A stretch of 23,147 nucleotides of DNA, taken from assembly GCF_936933875.1 (NCBI RefSeq), contig NZ_CAKZIK010000044.1:1-23147 (forward strand). Direction: 5' to 3'. Below the pieces are notes generated by a model that saw only the letters and a program-made list of their open reading frames with translations, was not told where the DNA came from and made no database searches. Positions 7,041 through 14,171 of the stretch are shown here, in pieces. Position 1 is the stretch's first letter, and each line of letters begins with the position of its first letter. Both the position numbers and the translations under genes were made by a program. The DNA comes from an uncultured Chryseobacterium sp. (GTDB lineage Bacteria > Bacteroidota > Bacteroidia > Flavobacteriales > Weeksellaceae).

Positions 7041-7064
7041 ATTTGAAAATTTGAAGATTTGAAA
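7041..7064 (+). repeat. Three tandem copies of an 8-mer (ATTTGAAA/G)
   Basis: ATTTGAAA, ATTTGAAG and ATTTGAAA follow each other directly between mutS and the DUF2809 gene. The third copy covers the TTG start codon proposed for that gene. The same AATTTGAAAAT core recurs twice at 16452-16488. Confidence 0.7.
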
Positions 7065-7445
7065 ATTCAGTTCAACCCAAACTACTTCATCGTTTTCATT
7101 ATAATCTTCGTTACCGAAGTTCTTATTGCCACGGTTTTCAAAAATATTGCCTTTGTACGAGCCTTTTTGGGTGATGTACTGGTGGTGATGTTGATCTATA
7201 CCTTTGTTCTTTCTTTTTTCAACATTCAAAATAAGACAAAACTCATTCTTGGAATTTTTGCTTTTTCTCTATTGATAGAAATTGTTCAGTATTTCAAAAC
7301 AGCAGATTTATTGGGTTTCAAACCGGGAAGTTGGCAACACATTGTTCTCGGAAATTCCTTTTCGTGGGTTTATGTTTTGTGTTACGCAATTGGTTGTGTA
7401 ATTATCTGGTTTACAATATTTAAACTAAAAAAGGAACCTGTATAA
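7059..7445 (+). CDS. DUF2809 family membrane protein
   Basis: 128 residues with four hydrophobic stretches (about 8-26, 33-53, 60-78 and 100-120), a small integral inner-membrane protein. The segments VRAFLGDVLVVMLIYTF, LLIEIVQYF and HIVLGNSFSWVYVLCYAIG match the pattern I know for DUF2809, which has no assigned function. The start is taken at TTG 7059 because translation from there gives MKIQFNPNYF, the expected N-terminus; the next in-frame ATG is inside the second helix. The gene follows mutS by 23 bases, with no clear promoter between, so cotranscription is likely. Its stop lies in the loop of a terminator hairpin. Confidence 0.8.
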   Translation: MKIQFNPNYFIVFIIIFVTEVLIATVFKNIAFVRAFLGDVLVVMLIYTFVLSFFNIQNKTKLILGIFAFSLLIEIVQYFKTADLLGFKPGSWQHIVLGNSFSWVYVLCYAIGCVIIWFTIFKLKKEPV

Positions 7446-7461
7446 ACAAATTCCTTTTTTC
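7427..7461. terminator. Convergent (bidirectional) terminator
   Basis: AAAAAAGGAA (7427-7436) pairs with TTCCTTTTTT (7451-7460), with a 14-base loop that contains the DUF2809 stop codon. The A-run and T-run make it usable in both directions, between the DUF2809 gene (plus) and the lipoprotein gene (minus). Confidence 0.65.
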
Positions 7462-7484
7462 TATATTTTAGTAAATAATTTCAA

Positions 7485-7808
7485 TTAAATCGGTACAATA
7501 ATAACTGCGGCAATTGCAGCTACACCAATAGCGATAGAAGGTAAAAGTTCAAGTTTTTTTACCTCACGAACATCAACACGGTTAATTGTCACACTTTCGC
7601 CAGTTTTAGTTTTTCCGTAAATATTTTGTTCATCCACTTTCAAAACCTGCATTTTTGTGATTTTCGCATCGTTGGTTTGGATGGTGTATTTTTGATATAA
7701 TTCTAAAGAATTGTCTTTCATTGGCTTCTGCACGCTAACAACTCTCGTTTGGCAGGAAGTAATACTTAAAAGAAGGACTAATATAAAGATGGGAAATAGT
7801 TTTTTCAT
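7485..7808 (-). CDS. Small putative lipoprotein
   Basis: 107 residues from the ATG at 7808. A longer frame to 7877 would add 23 residues ahead of an obvious signal peptide and overlap the upstream gene, so it is rejected. MKKLFPIFILVLLLSITSC is a type II signal peptide with the lipobox I-T-S-C, giving an acylated Cys19. The mature part holds a short beta-rich region (ITKMQVLKVDEQNIYGKTKTGESVTI) and ends in a hydrophobic segment IAIGVAAIAAVIIVPI, which could be a second membrane anchor. I do not recognise a family. It follows the flavoprotein gene on the same strand with a 35-base gap. Confidence 0.7.
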   Translation of the reverse strand: MKKLFPIFILVLLLSITSCQTRVVSVQKPMKDNSLELYQKYTIQTNDAKITKMQVLKVDEQNIYGKTKTGESVTINRVDVREVKKLELLPSIAIGVAAIAAVIIVPI

Positions 7809-7843
7809 GTAAGAAATTTTTTCAAAGATATGTTTTTTTAGAA

Positions 7844-9052
7844 TTATTTTGAATTTAAATCCTGCGCAATCAACCATGCCTCACTCCAACACGCCTGAAA
7901 ATTAAAACCTCCTGTTACAGCATCAACATTCAGAACTTCTCCGGCGAGATAGAGATTTTCGAGAATTTTGGAAGACATATTTTTGAAATTTATTTCCTTT
8001 AAATCAACACCTCCCGCTGTTACAAATTCATCTTTGAAAGTAGATTTTCCGTCCACTCTGAATTTTTTCTGACAAAGATTTTCTAAAATTTTCTGAAGTT
8101 CTTTTGAGGAAATATTCGAAATGTTCTTCTCGGGATTCACTCCAGAGATTTCCAGTAATTTGTTCCAGAAACGGTTAGTGACATCAAAAATTTTGCTTTG
8201 TCCAATCGTTTTCTTCGGATTGTTTTGTCGGAATTCCATAAACAAAGCTTCAGCTTCGTAGATTGTCTTTGCAATGAAGTTAACCTCAATTTCAAATTGA
8301 TATTTCAAATCAAAAAGTTCGCGTGCCTTCCAGGCAGAAATTTTCAGAATTGCCGGTCCGGAAAGTCCCCAATGCGTGATGAGCAAAGGTCCGCTTTCTT
8401 CGGTTTTTAATTTTGGAATATTAACTTTAGCATAATCGAAACTTGTTCCGGGCAAGTCTTTGAGCAAATCATCTTTAATATTGAAGGTAAAAAGCGACGG
8501 AACAGACTCCACCAATTTGTGTCCCAAGTTTTCAACAATTTTCAACGATTTTGGTGAGCTTCCGGTGGAATAAATCATATAATCCGCCTCAAAATCGCCG
8601 TTATTGGTTTTGATGAAATATTGATTTTCGGTTTTCAGGATTTCTTTGACGGAAGTTTTCGTTTTAATCTCGAAATTTTTCTGCTCAACCTCTTTCATTA
8701 AAGTATCGATAATGGTTTGGGAAGAATTACTTTCGGGGAAAATACGGTTGTCATTTTCAATTTTTAAAGGAACATGCCGAGATTCGAACCATTCCATCGT
8801 ATCTCCAGGCTGAAATTTACTGAAAACACTCAAAAGTTCTTTGTTTCCGCGTGGATAAAACTGAACCAGTTCTCTTGGGTCGAAACAGGCGTGAGTAACG
8901 TTACATCTTCCGCCACCCGAGATTTTCACTTTCTGCAAAACATCCGAATTTTGTTCGAGAATTTTTACATCGAATTTTGTTTCGTCGAGATTTGCGGCAC
9001 AGAAAAATCCGGAAGCGCCTCCTCCAATAATGATAACTGATCTCTTTTGCAT
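7844..9052 (-). CDS. HI0933/YhiN-like FAD-dependent oxidoreductase
   Basis: 402-residue flavoprotein of the HI0933/BaiN family. The N-terminus VIIIGGGASGFFCAANL (6-22) is the GxGxxG dinucleotide fold for FAD. It is followed by the family-specific KVKISGGGRCNVTH (41-54), a mid-protein ATG-like segment IYSTGSSPKSL, and the C-terminal FAD contact LAGEVLNVDAVTGGFNFQACWSEAW. The length is typical. The substrate is unknown for most members; some family proteins act on bile-acid intermediates, but nothing here points to that. It shares a short spacer with the divergent thioesterase gene, and both sides of that spacer have a TAATTTTG box. Confidence 0.88.
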   Translation of the reverse strand: MQKRSVIIIGGGASGFFCAANLDETKFDVKILEQNSDVLQKVKISGGGRCNVTHACFDPRELVQFYPRGNKELLSVFSKFQPGDTMEWFESRHVPLKIENDNRIFPESNSSQTIIDTLMKEVEQKNFEIKTKTSVKEILKTENQYFIKTNNGDFEADYMIYSTGSSPKSLKIVENLGHKLVESVPSLFTFNIKDDLLKDLPGTSFDYAKVNIPKLKTEESGPLLITHWGLSGPAILKISAWKARELFDLKYQFEIEVNFIAKTIYEAEALFMEFRQNNPKKTIGQSKIFDVTNRFWNKLLEISGVNPEKNISNISSKELQKILENLCQKKFRVDGKSTFKDEFVTAGGVDLKEINFKNMSSKILENLYLAGEVLNVDAVTGGFNFQACWSEAWLIAQDLNSK

Positions 9053-9060
9053 AATTTTTT

Positions 9061-9068
9061 CAAAATTA
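9061..9068 (-). promoter_or_regulatory. -7 box of the HI0933-like gene
   Basis: The minus strand reads TAATTTTG, a perfect TAnnTTTG, 8 bases before the start codon. No clear -33 TTG at the right distance. The transcript would be almost leaderless. Confidence 0.4.
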
Positions 9069-9095
9069 CAATTTTTCTACCCGATCCGAAATCCG

Positions 9096-9103
9096 TAATT
9101 TTG
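9096..9103 (+). promoter_or_regulatory. -7 box of the thioesterase-thiL unit
   Basis: TAATTTTG, a perfect TAnnTTTG, 35 bases before the ATG at 9139. No clear -33 TTG. It is paired with an opposite-strand box in the same divergent spacer. Confidence 0.45.
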
Positions 9104-9138
9104 CGGCTTACACTTAACCTTAATGTCAATCTACATAT

Positions 9139-9636
9139 ATGTCAGTATATCATCACAAATTCGAAGTTCGTTGGAGCGACATCGATGCCAATAAACATTT
9201 AGCCAACTCGTCTTACGTCCAATATTGCGCGCAAACAAGGATGGCTTTTATGTCGAAACACAAAATGGGACTCAAAGAACTAAACCGATGGGGAATTGGA
9301 CCGGTGATTTTGCACGAAAGATATTCTTTCTTCAAGGAAATTTATATGGACCAAACAGTTTACGTAAGCCTTGAAATTGGCGGTTTTTCAGAAGACGGAG
9401 GAATTTATCAGTTTTTACATAAATTTTATCTTCCGGACGGAACGCATTGCGCAACAGCAGAAGCTTTCGGGGTTTGGATTGATATGATGCTTAGAAAATC
9501 TACGACACCACCGGACGATATTTTGGAGGTTCTGAACGATTTTAAATCTGCCAACCACAAAGTGTTTACGAAAGAAGACATTAAAGCGCTTCCTTTCCGC
9601 CCGGAGAATATTGACCCGGAAATTTTTAAAAAGTAA
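9139..9636 (+). CDS. Hotdog-fold acyl-CoA thioesterase (4HBT family)
   Basis: 165 residues starting MSVYHHKFEVRWSDIDANKHLANSSYVQYCAQTR. The stretch VRWSDIDANKHLANSSYVQY (10-29) is the 4-hydroxybenzoyl-CoA thioesterase-type signature, with the catalytic Asp in SDID and the following N/H on the long hotdog helix. It would hydrolyse an acyl-CoA, or acyl-ACP as in YbgC/FatA relatives, in the cytosol; the chain specificity is not readable. The C-terminal ~35 residues (from DDILEVLNDF) extend past the core fold. An ATG at 9123 is out of frame. thiL follows 39 bases later on the same strand, with no metabolic link that I can see. Confidence 0.85.
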   Translation: MSVYHHKFEVRWSDIDANKHLANSSYVQYCAQTRMAFMSKHKMGLKELNRWGIGPVILHERYSFFKEIYMDQTVYVSLEIGGFSEDGGIYQFLHKFYLPDGTHCATAEAFGVWIDMMLRKSTTPPDDILEVLNDFKSANHKVFTKEDIKALPFRPENIDPEIFKK

Positions 9637-9675
9637 TTTAAATTACTCATTACCCATCAGTTATTAATTATAAAA

Positions 9676-10728
9676 ATGCTTGAAGATAAAAACCCACATC
9701 TTACGCCAATCGCACAATTAGGTGAATTTGGCTTAATAAAACACCTTACCGAAAGATTTAGTTTAAAAAATTCTTCGTCTGAAATTTCTGTTGGTGATGA
9801 CGCTGCTGTAATTAATCCGGAAGGTAAGAAAGTTGTTATTACCACCGATGTTTTGGCGGAAGGAGTTCATTTCAATTTAGGATATGTTCCATTAAAACAT
9901 TTGGGTTATAAAGCAGTTGTTGTCAACTTAAGCGATGTTGCTGCAATGAATGCAACTCCGACACAAATTTTGGTTTCTATCGCGGTTTCCAACCGTTTTC
10001 CGGTGGAAGCTTTGGACGAAATTTATGAAGGAATTGCTTTGGCGTGCGAAAAATATGGAGTTGATTTGGTGGGAGGAGATACAACGAGTTCCAATGCAGG
10101 TTTGGTGATGAGTATTACAGCAATCGGATTAGAAAATTCTGAAAAAATTGTAAAAAGAAGCGGCGCAAAACCAAATGATTTGTTGGTGGTAACAGGAGAT
10201 TTGGGTGGAGCTTATTTAGGTTTGCAAATTTTAGAAAGAGAACACGCCGTTTATTTGGCAAATCCAGATATGCAGCCCGAAATGGAAGGCTACGACTATA
10301 TTTTAGAGCGTCAGTTGAAGCCAGAAGCAAGAACTGATGTCAAAAAAATCCTCGAAGAATTGGATGTTTTACCAACGGCGATGATGGATGTTTCCGATGG
10401 TTTGGCTTCAGAAATTCTACACCTTTCAGACCAAAGTAAAGTTGGTTTTAGATTGTATGAGGAAAAAATTCCGATGGATTCTTTGACGATCTCCACTGCG
10501 GATGAATTTAGTGTAAATCCTGTAATGGCGGCGCTTTCCGGAGGAGAAGATTATGAACTTCTGTTCACGATTGCTCCTGAAGATTTCGAAAAAATTAAAA
10601 ACCACCCGGATTTTACCGTTATTGGGCACGCTGTAGATTTTGACCAGGGAAATCATATGGTTTTACGAGGCAGCAACGAACTTTCGCAAATTACTGCGCA
10701 AGGTTGGGATGCGTTTTTGAATAAGTAA
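9676..10728 (+). CDS. thiL: Thiamine-monophosphate kinase
   Basis: 350 residues. ThiL phosphorylates thiamine monophosphate to the active cofactor thiamine diphosphate with ATP, the last step of thiamine synthesis. Family motifs in order: SVGDDAAV (38-45, Mg2+/ATP), TTDVLAEGVHF (56-66), VNLSDVAAMNATP (83-95, dimer interface and nucleotide contact), VGGDTTSS (132-139), MMDVSDGLASE near 236, and SGGEDYELLF near 289. Length and order match ThiL. The protein begins MLEDKNPHLTPIAQLGEFGLI, typical of Bacteroidetes ThiL. No TPP riboswitch is seen in the 39-base spacer ahead of it. The gene ends next to a nested inverted repeat. Confidence 0.96.
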   Translation: MLEDKNPHLTPIAQLGEFGLIKHLTERFSLKNSSSEISVGDDAAVINPEGKKVVITTDVLAEGVHFNLGYVPLKHLGYKAVVVNLSDVAAMNATPTQILVSIAVSNRFPVEALDEIYEGIALACEKYGVDLVGGDTTSSNAGLVMSITAIGLENSEKIVKRSGAKPNDLLVVTGDLGGAYLGLQILEREHAVYLANPDMQPEMEGYDYILERQLKPEARTDVKKILEELDVLPTAMMDVSDGLASEILHLSDQSKVGFRLYEEKIPMDSLTISTADEFSVNPVMAALSGGEDYELLFTIAPEDFEKIKNHPDFTVIGHAVDFDQGNHMVLRGSNELSQITAQGWDAFLNK

Positions 10729-10732
10729 ATTT

Positions 10733-10804
10733 TCTCGCTGATTTGGTCCATTGCGCTGATTTTATGATTAAACTGAATCTGGTTAATCTCTAAAATCAGC
10801 GAGA
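10733..10804. repeat. Nested inverted repeat, probable convergent terminator
   Basis: TCTCGCTGATTT (10733-10744) pairs exactly with AAATCAGCGAGA (10793-10804). A second direct copy of the left arm, CGCTGATTTTA (10754-10764), pairs with 10791-10801 instead, with an inner GATTAA/TTAATC stem. The two left arms compete for one right arm. It separates the convergent genes thiL and the metallophosphoesterase and resembles dispersed repeats of Chryseobacterium-type genomes; it may also stop transcription. Confidence 0.65.
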
Positions 10805-10810
10805 GTTTAA

Positions 10811-11656
10811 CTATATTTTCTGTCCAACAAAAGCCGCAAACGCAGTTGGATGAATCAGTTCTTCCATGTTTACGGAAATGTCGTTCGGTTCGATAACCGG
10901 AAGTTCGTATTTGGTGGCATCGTAGAAATTCAGAGACCATTTTCCGTTGTCGTATTCCAGCCAGGAAAGATTTTCAATCCAGTCGCCGGAATTTAAATAA
11001 TGAACTGAACCTCTTTCGTTCGTTGCAATTCTGTCAGAAGGCATATGGATATGTCCGCAAATCACATAATCATAATGATTGTCAATTGCGAGTTCTATCG
11101 CTTTTTGCTCGAAATCAGCAATGAAAGCCACTGCTTTTTTCACTGAGTTTTTAATTTTTTTAGAAAGAGAAACCTTCGGTTGTCCAATTAAATCAAGACA
11201 CCAATTAATTGCTCTGTTCACCAAAATCAACCAGTCATAACCCAATCCGCCAATTTTTGCGATGAATTTTGCGCCGCCCTTGGTGGTATTGTCGAAAATA
11301 TCGCCGTGGAAAATCCAGTGTTTTTTACCATCGACTTCCAATAAATATTTATCGGTCAGGAAAAGATTTCCCATTTGCACATCTGAGTATTTCCTTAGAA
11401 ATTCGTCATGATTTCCTGTGATGTAGATGATTTGGGTTTCATTTTTCATCATTCTGAAAAACTCGCTCAATACTGCCATATGCGAATTCGGAAAATACTT
11501 TTTTGAGAAAGCCCAACCGTCGATAATGTCTCCATTTAGAATCAACATTTTCGGATTGACGCTTTTCAAATAGGCAACGAGTTCGGTTGCGTGACAACCG
11601 TAAGTTGCCAGATGAATATCGGAAAGGATGACAATTTCAACGTCGCGTTTCTGCAT
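10811..11656 (-). CDS. LpxH-like metallophosphoesterase (UDP-2,3-diacylglucosamine diphosphatase type)
   Basis: 281 residues from the ATG at 11656; an in-frame TTG at 11671 would add five. The calcineurin-like phosphoesterase motifs are complete: SDIHL (D13, H15), NGDIIDGW (41-48), TGNHDE (80-85), IFHGDIFD and the C-terminal CGHIHMPS. These residues form a di-metal centre. The overall pattern, including GNHDEFLRKY and a helical insertion (GGLGYDWLILVNRAINWCLDL, about 145-165) that could touch the membrane, resembles UDP-2,3-diacylglucosamine hydrolases that make lipid X in lipid A synthesis. In Bacteroidetes such proteins are annotated as LpxH-like, and I infer the substrate on that basis only. 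A terminator and a repeat separate it from pepT upstream. Confidence 0.82.
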   Translation of the reverse strand: MQKRDVEIVILSDIHLATYGCHATELVAYLKSVNPKMLILNGDIIDGWAFSKKYFPNSHMAVLSEFFRMMKNETQIIYITGNHDEFLRKYSDVQMGNLFLTDKYLLEVDGKKHWIFHGDIFDNTTKGGAKFIAKIGGLGYDWLILVNRAINWCLDLIGQPKVSLSKKIKNSVKKAVAFIADFEQKAIELAIDNHYDYVICGHIHMPSDRIATNERGSVHYLNSGDWIENLSWLEYDNGKWSLNFYDATKYELPVIEPNDISVNMEELIHPTAFAAFVGQKI

Positions 11657-11726
11657 ATTAGTTTTCAGCAAAATAAAAACTTTTGTATTTCCTGAATTTT
11701 AATTTAAAATTAAATTTTTTGAGCAA

Positions 11727-11762
11727 AATAAAAAAGTTCTTCCGCAATTAACAAAAGAACTT
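11727..11762 (-). terminator. Terminator between pepT and the metallophosphoesterase gene
   Basis: AAGTTCTT (11734-11741) pairs with AAGAACTT (11755-11762). On the minus strand the stem is followed by a T-run. It would end the pepT transcript after the repeat at 11774-11858. Confidence 0.6.
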
Positions 11763-11773
11763 AATTTGAAAGG

Positions 11774-11858
11774 CGTCATTGCGAGCGAAACGAAGTGAAG
11801 CGTGGCAATCTGTTTTTAAGGATTGCTTCGTCGCCATTCTTCCTCCTCGCAATAACAG
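11774..11858. repeat. Palindromic dispersed repeat
   Basis: GTCATTGCGAG at 11774-11784 is the inverse of CTCGCAATAAC (11848-11858) with one mismatch. The inner halves GCAATC and GATTGC form the closing stem. It has no ORF and lies in the 209-base spacer between pepT and the metallophosphoesterase gene. Elements beginning CGTCATTGCGAGCGAA are known to me as widespread intergenic repeats in several bacterial genomes; the copy number here cannot be judged from one window. Confidence 0.7.
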
Positions 11859-11865
11859 CGTATTT

Positions 11866-13125
11866 TTATCTCTTCTTCACCGCTCTCGCAATGTTCACAA
11901 TTACTTTCACTGCTTTTTCCATCGTTTCTAAAGCGACGTATTCGTAAGGTCCGTGGAAATTCATTCCTCCTGCAAAAATATTTGGACACGGAAGTCCCAT
12001 ATAAGACAATTGCGCACCGTCTGTTCCACCACGAATTGCTTTAATTTTTGGTTTTACATTAGCGTCTTTCATCGCTTGAGCAGCAATATCGATGATGTGC
12101 ATTTTTCCTTCAAACTGCCCTTTCATATTGCGGTATTGCTCTTTGATTTCAACTTCAGCTGTGTTTTCGCCGTATTTTTGGTTGAATTCAGCCACTTTGT
12201 CTTCCATCAGTTTTTTGCGGGCTTCAAATTTTTCAGCATCGTGGTCGCGGATGATGTATTGCAATTTTGCTTCAGAAACATCGGCATTAATGTCCATCAA
12301 ATGGAAAAATCCGTCGAAACCTTTGGTTGTTGAAGGCGTTTCATTTTCAGGAAGCATTTTAGCAAATTCTGCTGCTAAAAGTGCTGCATTTACCATTTTT
12401 CCATACGCATATCCCGGATGAACACTCAGCCCATGGATTTTTACAACCGCGCCGGCTGCGTTGAAATTTTCGTATTCCAATTCTCCAGCCTCGCTTCCGT
12501 CCATGGTATAAGCCCATTCAGCTCCGAATTTTTCAACATCAAATTTATGAGCGCCACGTCCGATTTCTTCATCCGGCGTAAATCCAATTGCAATTCTTCC
12601 ATGCTTAATTTCTGGATGTGCCAGTAAATATTCTGCCGCGGTTACAATTTCTGCCAGTCCAGCTTTATCATCTGCACCAAGAAGCGTTGTTCCGTCCGTT
12701 GTAATCAAAGTTTTTCCAACGTACTGTTTCAGACTTTCAAATTTATTCGGAGATAAAGTGAAACCTGTTTCCTTGTTCAAAAGTAAATCACCACCATCGT
12801 AATCGTCCCAAATTTGTGGTTTTACATTTTCACCGCTGAAATCGGGCGAAGTATCGTAATGCGCAATAAATCCAACGGTTGGCTCATTATCGTGCTCTAA
12901 ATTTGAAGGAACATAAGCCATGATGTAACCGTTTTCGTCCAAAGAAACATCGGAAAGTCCGAGCGTTTTCAGTTCTTCAAAAATATATTTTGCAATGTCC
13001 CACTGTCTTTCTGTTGAAGGGGTTGTTTCGCTTTCGGGGTCTGAAGTGGAGTAGATTTTTGCGTAAGTGATAAAACGATTTTGTAGTTTAAGTTTCCAAT
13101 CGAGGTTGAATTCTATTGTCTGCAT
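11866..13125 (-). CDS. pepT: Peptidase T (tripeptide aminopeptidase)
   Basis: 419 residues of the M20B zinc peptidase family, which removes the N-terminal residue from tripeptides in the cytosol. Visible motifs: GFIAHYDTSPDFSG (85-98; zinc ligand His89 and Asp91), LLGADDKAGLAEIV (148-161; bridging Asp), FTPDEEIGRGAHKFD (182-196; catalytic Glu), TMDGSEAGELEYENF (about 203-217), SVHPGYAYGKMVNA (dimerisation domain) and RGGTDGAQLSYMGLPCPNIF with a C-terminal histidine FHGPYEY. The length is usual for PepT and the N-terminus is complete. A perfect TACCTTTG box lies 23 bases ahead of the start. No operon partner; its terminator is at 11727-11762. Confidence 0.96.
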   Translation of the reverse strand: MQTIEFNLDWKLKLQNRFITYAKIYSTSDPESETTPSTERQWDIAKYIFEELKTLGLSDVSLDENGYIMAYVPSNLEHDNEPTVGFIAHYDTSPDFSGENVKPQIWDDYDGGDLLLNKETGFTLSPNKFESLKQYVGKTLITTDGTTLLGADDKAGLAEIVTAAEYLLAHPEIKHGRIAIGFTPDEEIGRGAHKFDVEKFGAEWAYTMDGSEAGELEYENFNAAGAVVKIHGLSVHPGYAYGKMVNAALLAAEFAKMLPENETPSTTKGFDGFFHLMDINADVSEAKLQYIIRDHDAEKFEARKKLMEDKVAEFNQKYGENTAEVEIKEQYRNMKGQFEGKMHIIDIAAQAMKDANVKPKIKAIRGGTDGAQLSYMGLPCPNIFAGGMNFHGPYEYVALETMEKAVKVIVNIARAVKKR

Positions 13126-13147
13126 TTTGATGAAATTTCTGTTTAAA

Positions 13148-13155
13148 CAAAGGTA
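13148..13155 (-). promoter_or_regulatory. -7 box of pepT
   Basis: The minus strand reads TACCTTTG, a perfect TAnnTTTG, 23-30 bases before the pepT ATG. No -33 TTG is visible because the upstream sequence is a GGATGATGG-type repeat. Confidence 0.45.
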
Positions 13156-13161
13156 GGGAAA

Positions 13162-13250
13162 TTGGATGGATGATGGATGATGGGTGCTGGAAGTTTACCT
13201 TTCAACTGTGAAAAAACGGCCTCCTTCATCCAATACCCAACATCCCGCAA
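13162..13250. repeat. GGATGATGG-rich imperfect inverted repeat
   Basis: The spacer between the divergent pepT and HMG-CoA lyase genes begins with GGATGGATGATGGATGATGG and later contains the imperfect inverse CATCCAATACCCAACATCCC. Together they form a loose palindrome around 13195-13220. No ORF. It resembles intergenic simple-sequence repeats of Chryseobacterium-like genomes. Confidence 0.5.
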
Positions 13251-13257
13251 AAAATTT

Positions 13258-13265
13258 TATCTTTA
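13258..13265 (+). promoter_or_regulatory. Possible -7 box of the HMG-CoA lyase gene
   Basis: TATCTTTA, seven of eight positions of TAnnTTTG, 20 bases before the ATG at 13286. No -33 TTG. Confidence 0.35.
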
Positions 13266-13285
13266 CGAAAATCAAAAAAGTAAAA

Positions 13286-14134
13286 ATGTTTCTTACCGAA
13301 TGTTCACGCGACGCCATGCAAGGTTGGGGCGAATTTATCCCGACTCAAAAAAAAATTGATTACATCAATGCGCTGATGTCCGTGAAATTTGATGTTTTGG
13401 ATTGCGGAAGTTTCGTTTCTCCAAAAGCAATTCCGCAAATGGCAGATACATCCGAAGTTTTGAATAATATTGATAAATCGCTCTCCAACACAAAACTTTC
13501 GGTGATTGTGGCGAATATTTCGGGAGCGGAACATGCTTTGAAGCATGAACGGGTCGATATTTTGGGATTTCCTTTTTCTATTTCTGAAACTTTTCAGCAC
13601 CGCAACACGAATAAAAATCAGGAAGAGGCCTTTTCGCAAATTCAGCAGATTTTGGAGATGTCGGAAAGGACAGGAAAAGGATTAAATGTGTATTTTTCGA
13701 TGGCTTTCGGAAATCCTTACGGTGAAATGTGGAAATGGGAAGATGTAGATTTTTGGGCGAAAAGATTTTCGGAAATTGGGGTGAAAAATATTTTGCTTTC
13801 GGACACGACAGGTGTTGCCACCACACAAACCATTGATTTACTGTTTGATAAAATTCCGAAAAAATATCCTGAGATTGATTTTGGAGCGCATTTCCATAAC
13901 CGTTACGAAGATTCTTATTCTAAATTAAAGGCGGCTTATGATAAAGGTTGCAGAAGATTCGATTCGGCGATAAAAGGAATTGGCGGCTGTCCTATGGCGA
14001 AAGATGATTTGGTGGGAAATATGCCTACAGAACAGGTTTTCAACTTTATGAGTACGGAGAAAATTGATATTTCTCAGAATCTTTTGCATTTTGAAAGTGC
14101 CTATAATTTGGCGAAAGATATTTTTCATTTTTAA
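13286..14134 (+). CDS. Hydroxymethylglutaryl-CoA lyase
   Basis: 282 residues from the ATG at 13286. The frame is open back to 13184, but those 34 codons run through repeat sequence and a promoter-like box and are not family-like. HMG-CoA lyase splits HMG-CoA to acetoacetate and acetyl-CoA, the last step of leucine degradation and ketone body formation. Motifs of the DRE-TIM family: TECSRDAMQG (4-13, catalytic Arg8 and metal ligand Asp9), FGNPYGE (141-147), DTTGVA (173-178), AHFHNRY (201-207, metal His202/His204) and the HMGCL signature GIGGCPMAKDDLVGNMPTED-like stretch (231-249) with catalytic Cys235. The N-terminus lacks the usual IVEV..RDGLQ variant and reads ECSRDAMQGWG, as in Bacteroidetes homologues. 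Confidence 0.92.
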   Translation: MFLTECSRDAMQGWGEFIPTQKKIDYINALMSVKFDVLDCGSFVSPKAIPQMADTSEVLNNIDKSLSNTKLSVIVANISGAEHALKHERVDILGFPFSISETFQHRNTNKNQEEAFSQIQQILEMSERTGKGLNVYFSMAFGNPYGEMWKWEDVDFWAKRFSEIGVKNILLSDTTGVATTQTIDLLFDKIPKKYPEIDFGAHFHNRYEDSYSKLKAAYDKGCRRFDSAIKGIGGCPMAKDDLVGNMPTEQVFNFMSTEKIDISQNLLHFESAYNLAKDIFHF

Positions 14135-14138
14135 AGTT

Positions 14139-14168
14139 TCCCACAGATAACTCAGATTTCCACAGATT
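14139..14168 (+). repeat. CACAGAT tandem-like repeat
   Basis: CACAGAT, CTCAGAT and CACAGAT are spaced 9-10 bases apart (14142, 14151, 14161) in the 37-base spacer between the HMG-CoA lyase and sulfurtransferase genes. It matches a CCACAGATT.ACACAGATT pattern that I remember as common between genes of Flavobacteriia. Confidence 0.55.
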
Positions 14169-14171
14169 GCT

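Noticed and set aside
7809..7877. 23-residue extension ahead of the lipoprotein
   Set aside because: It would bury the signal peptide and overlap the upstream gene. ATG at 7808 gives a standard lipoprotein start.
9637..9675. TPP riboswitch ahead of thiL
   Set aside because: The spacer is only 39 AT-rich bases and lacks the CUGAGA and THI-box core sequence.
13184..13285. N-terminal extension of the HMG-CoA lyase frame
   Set aside because: The 34 extra codons translate repeat sequence and a -7-like box. The family N-terminus begins at the ATG at 13286.
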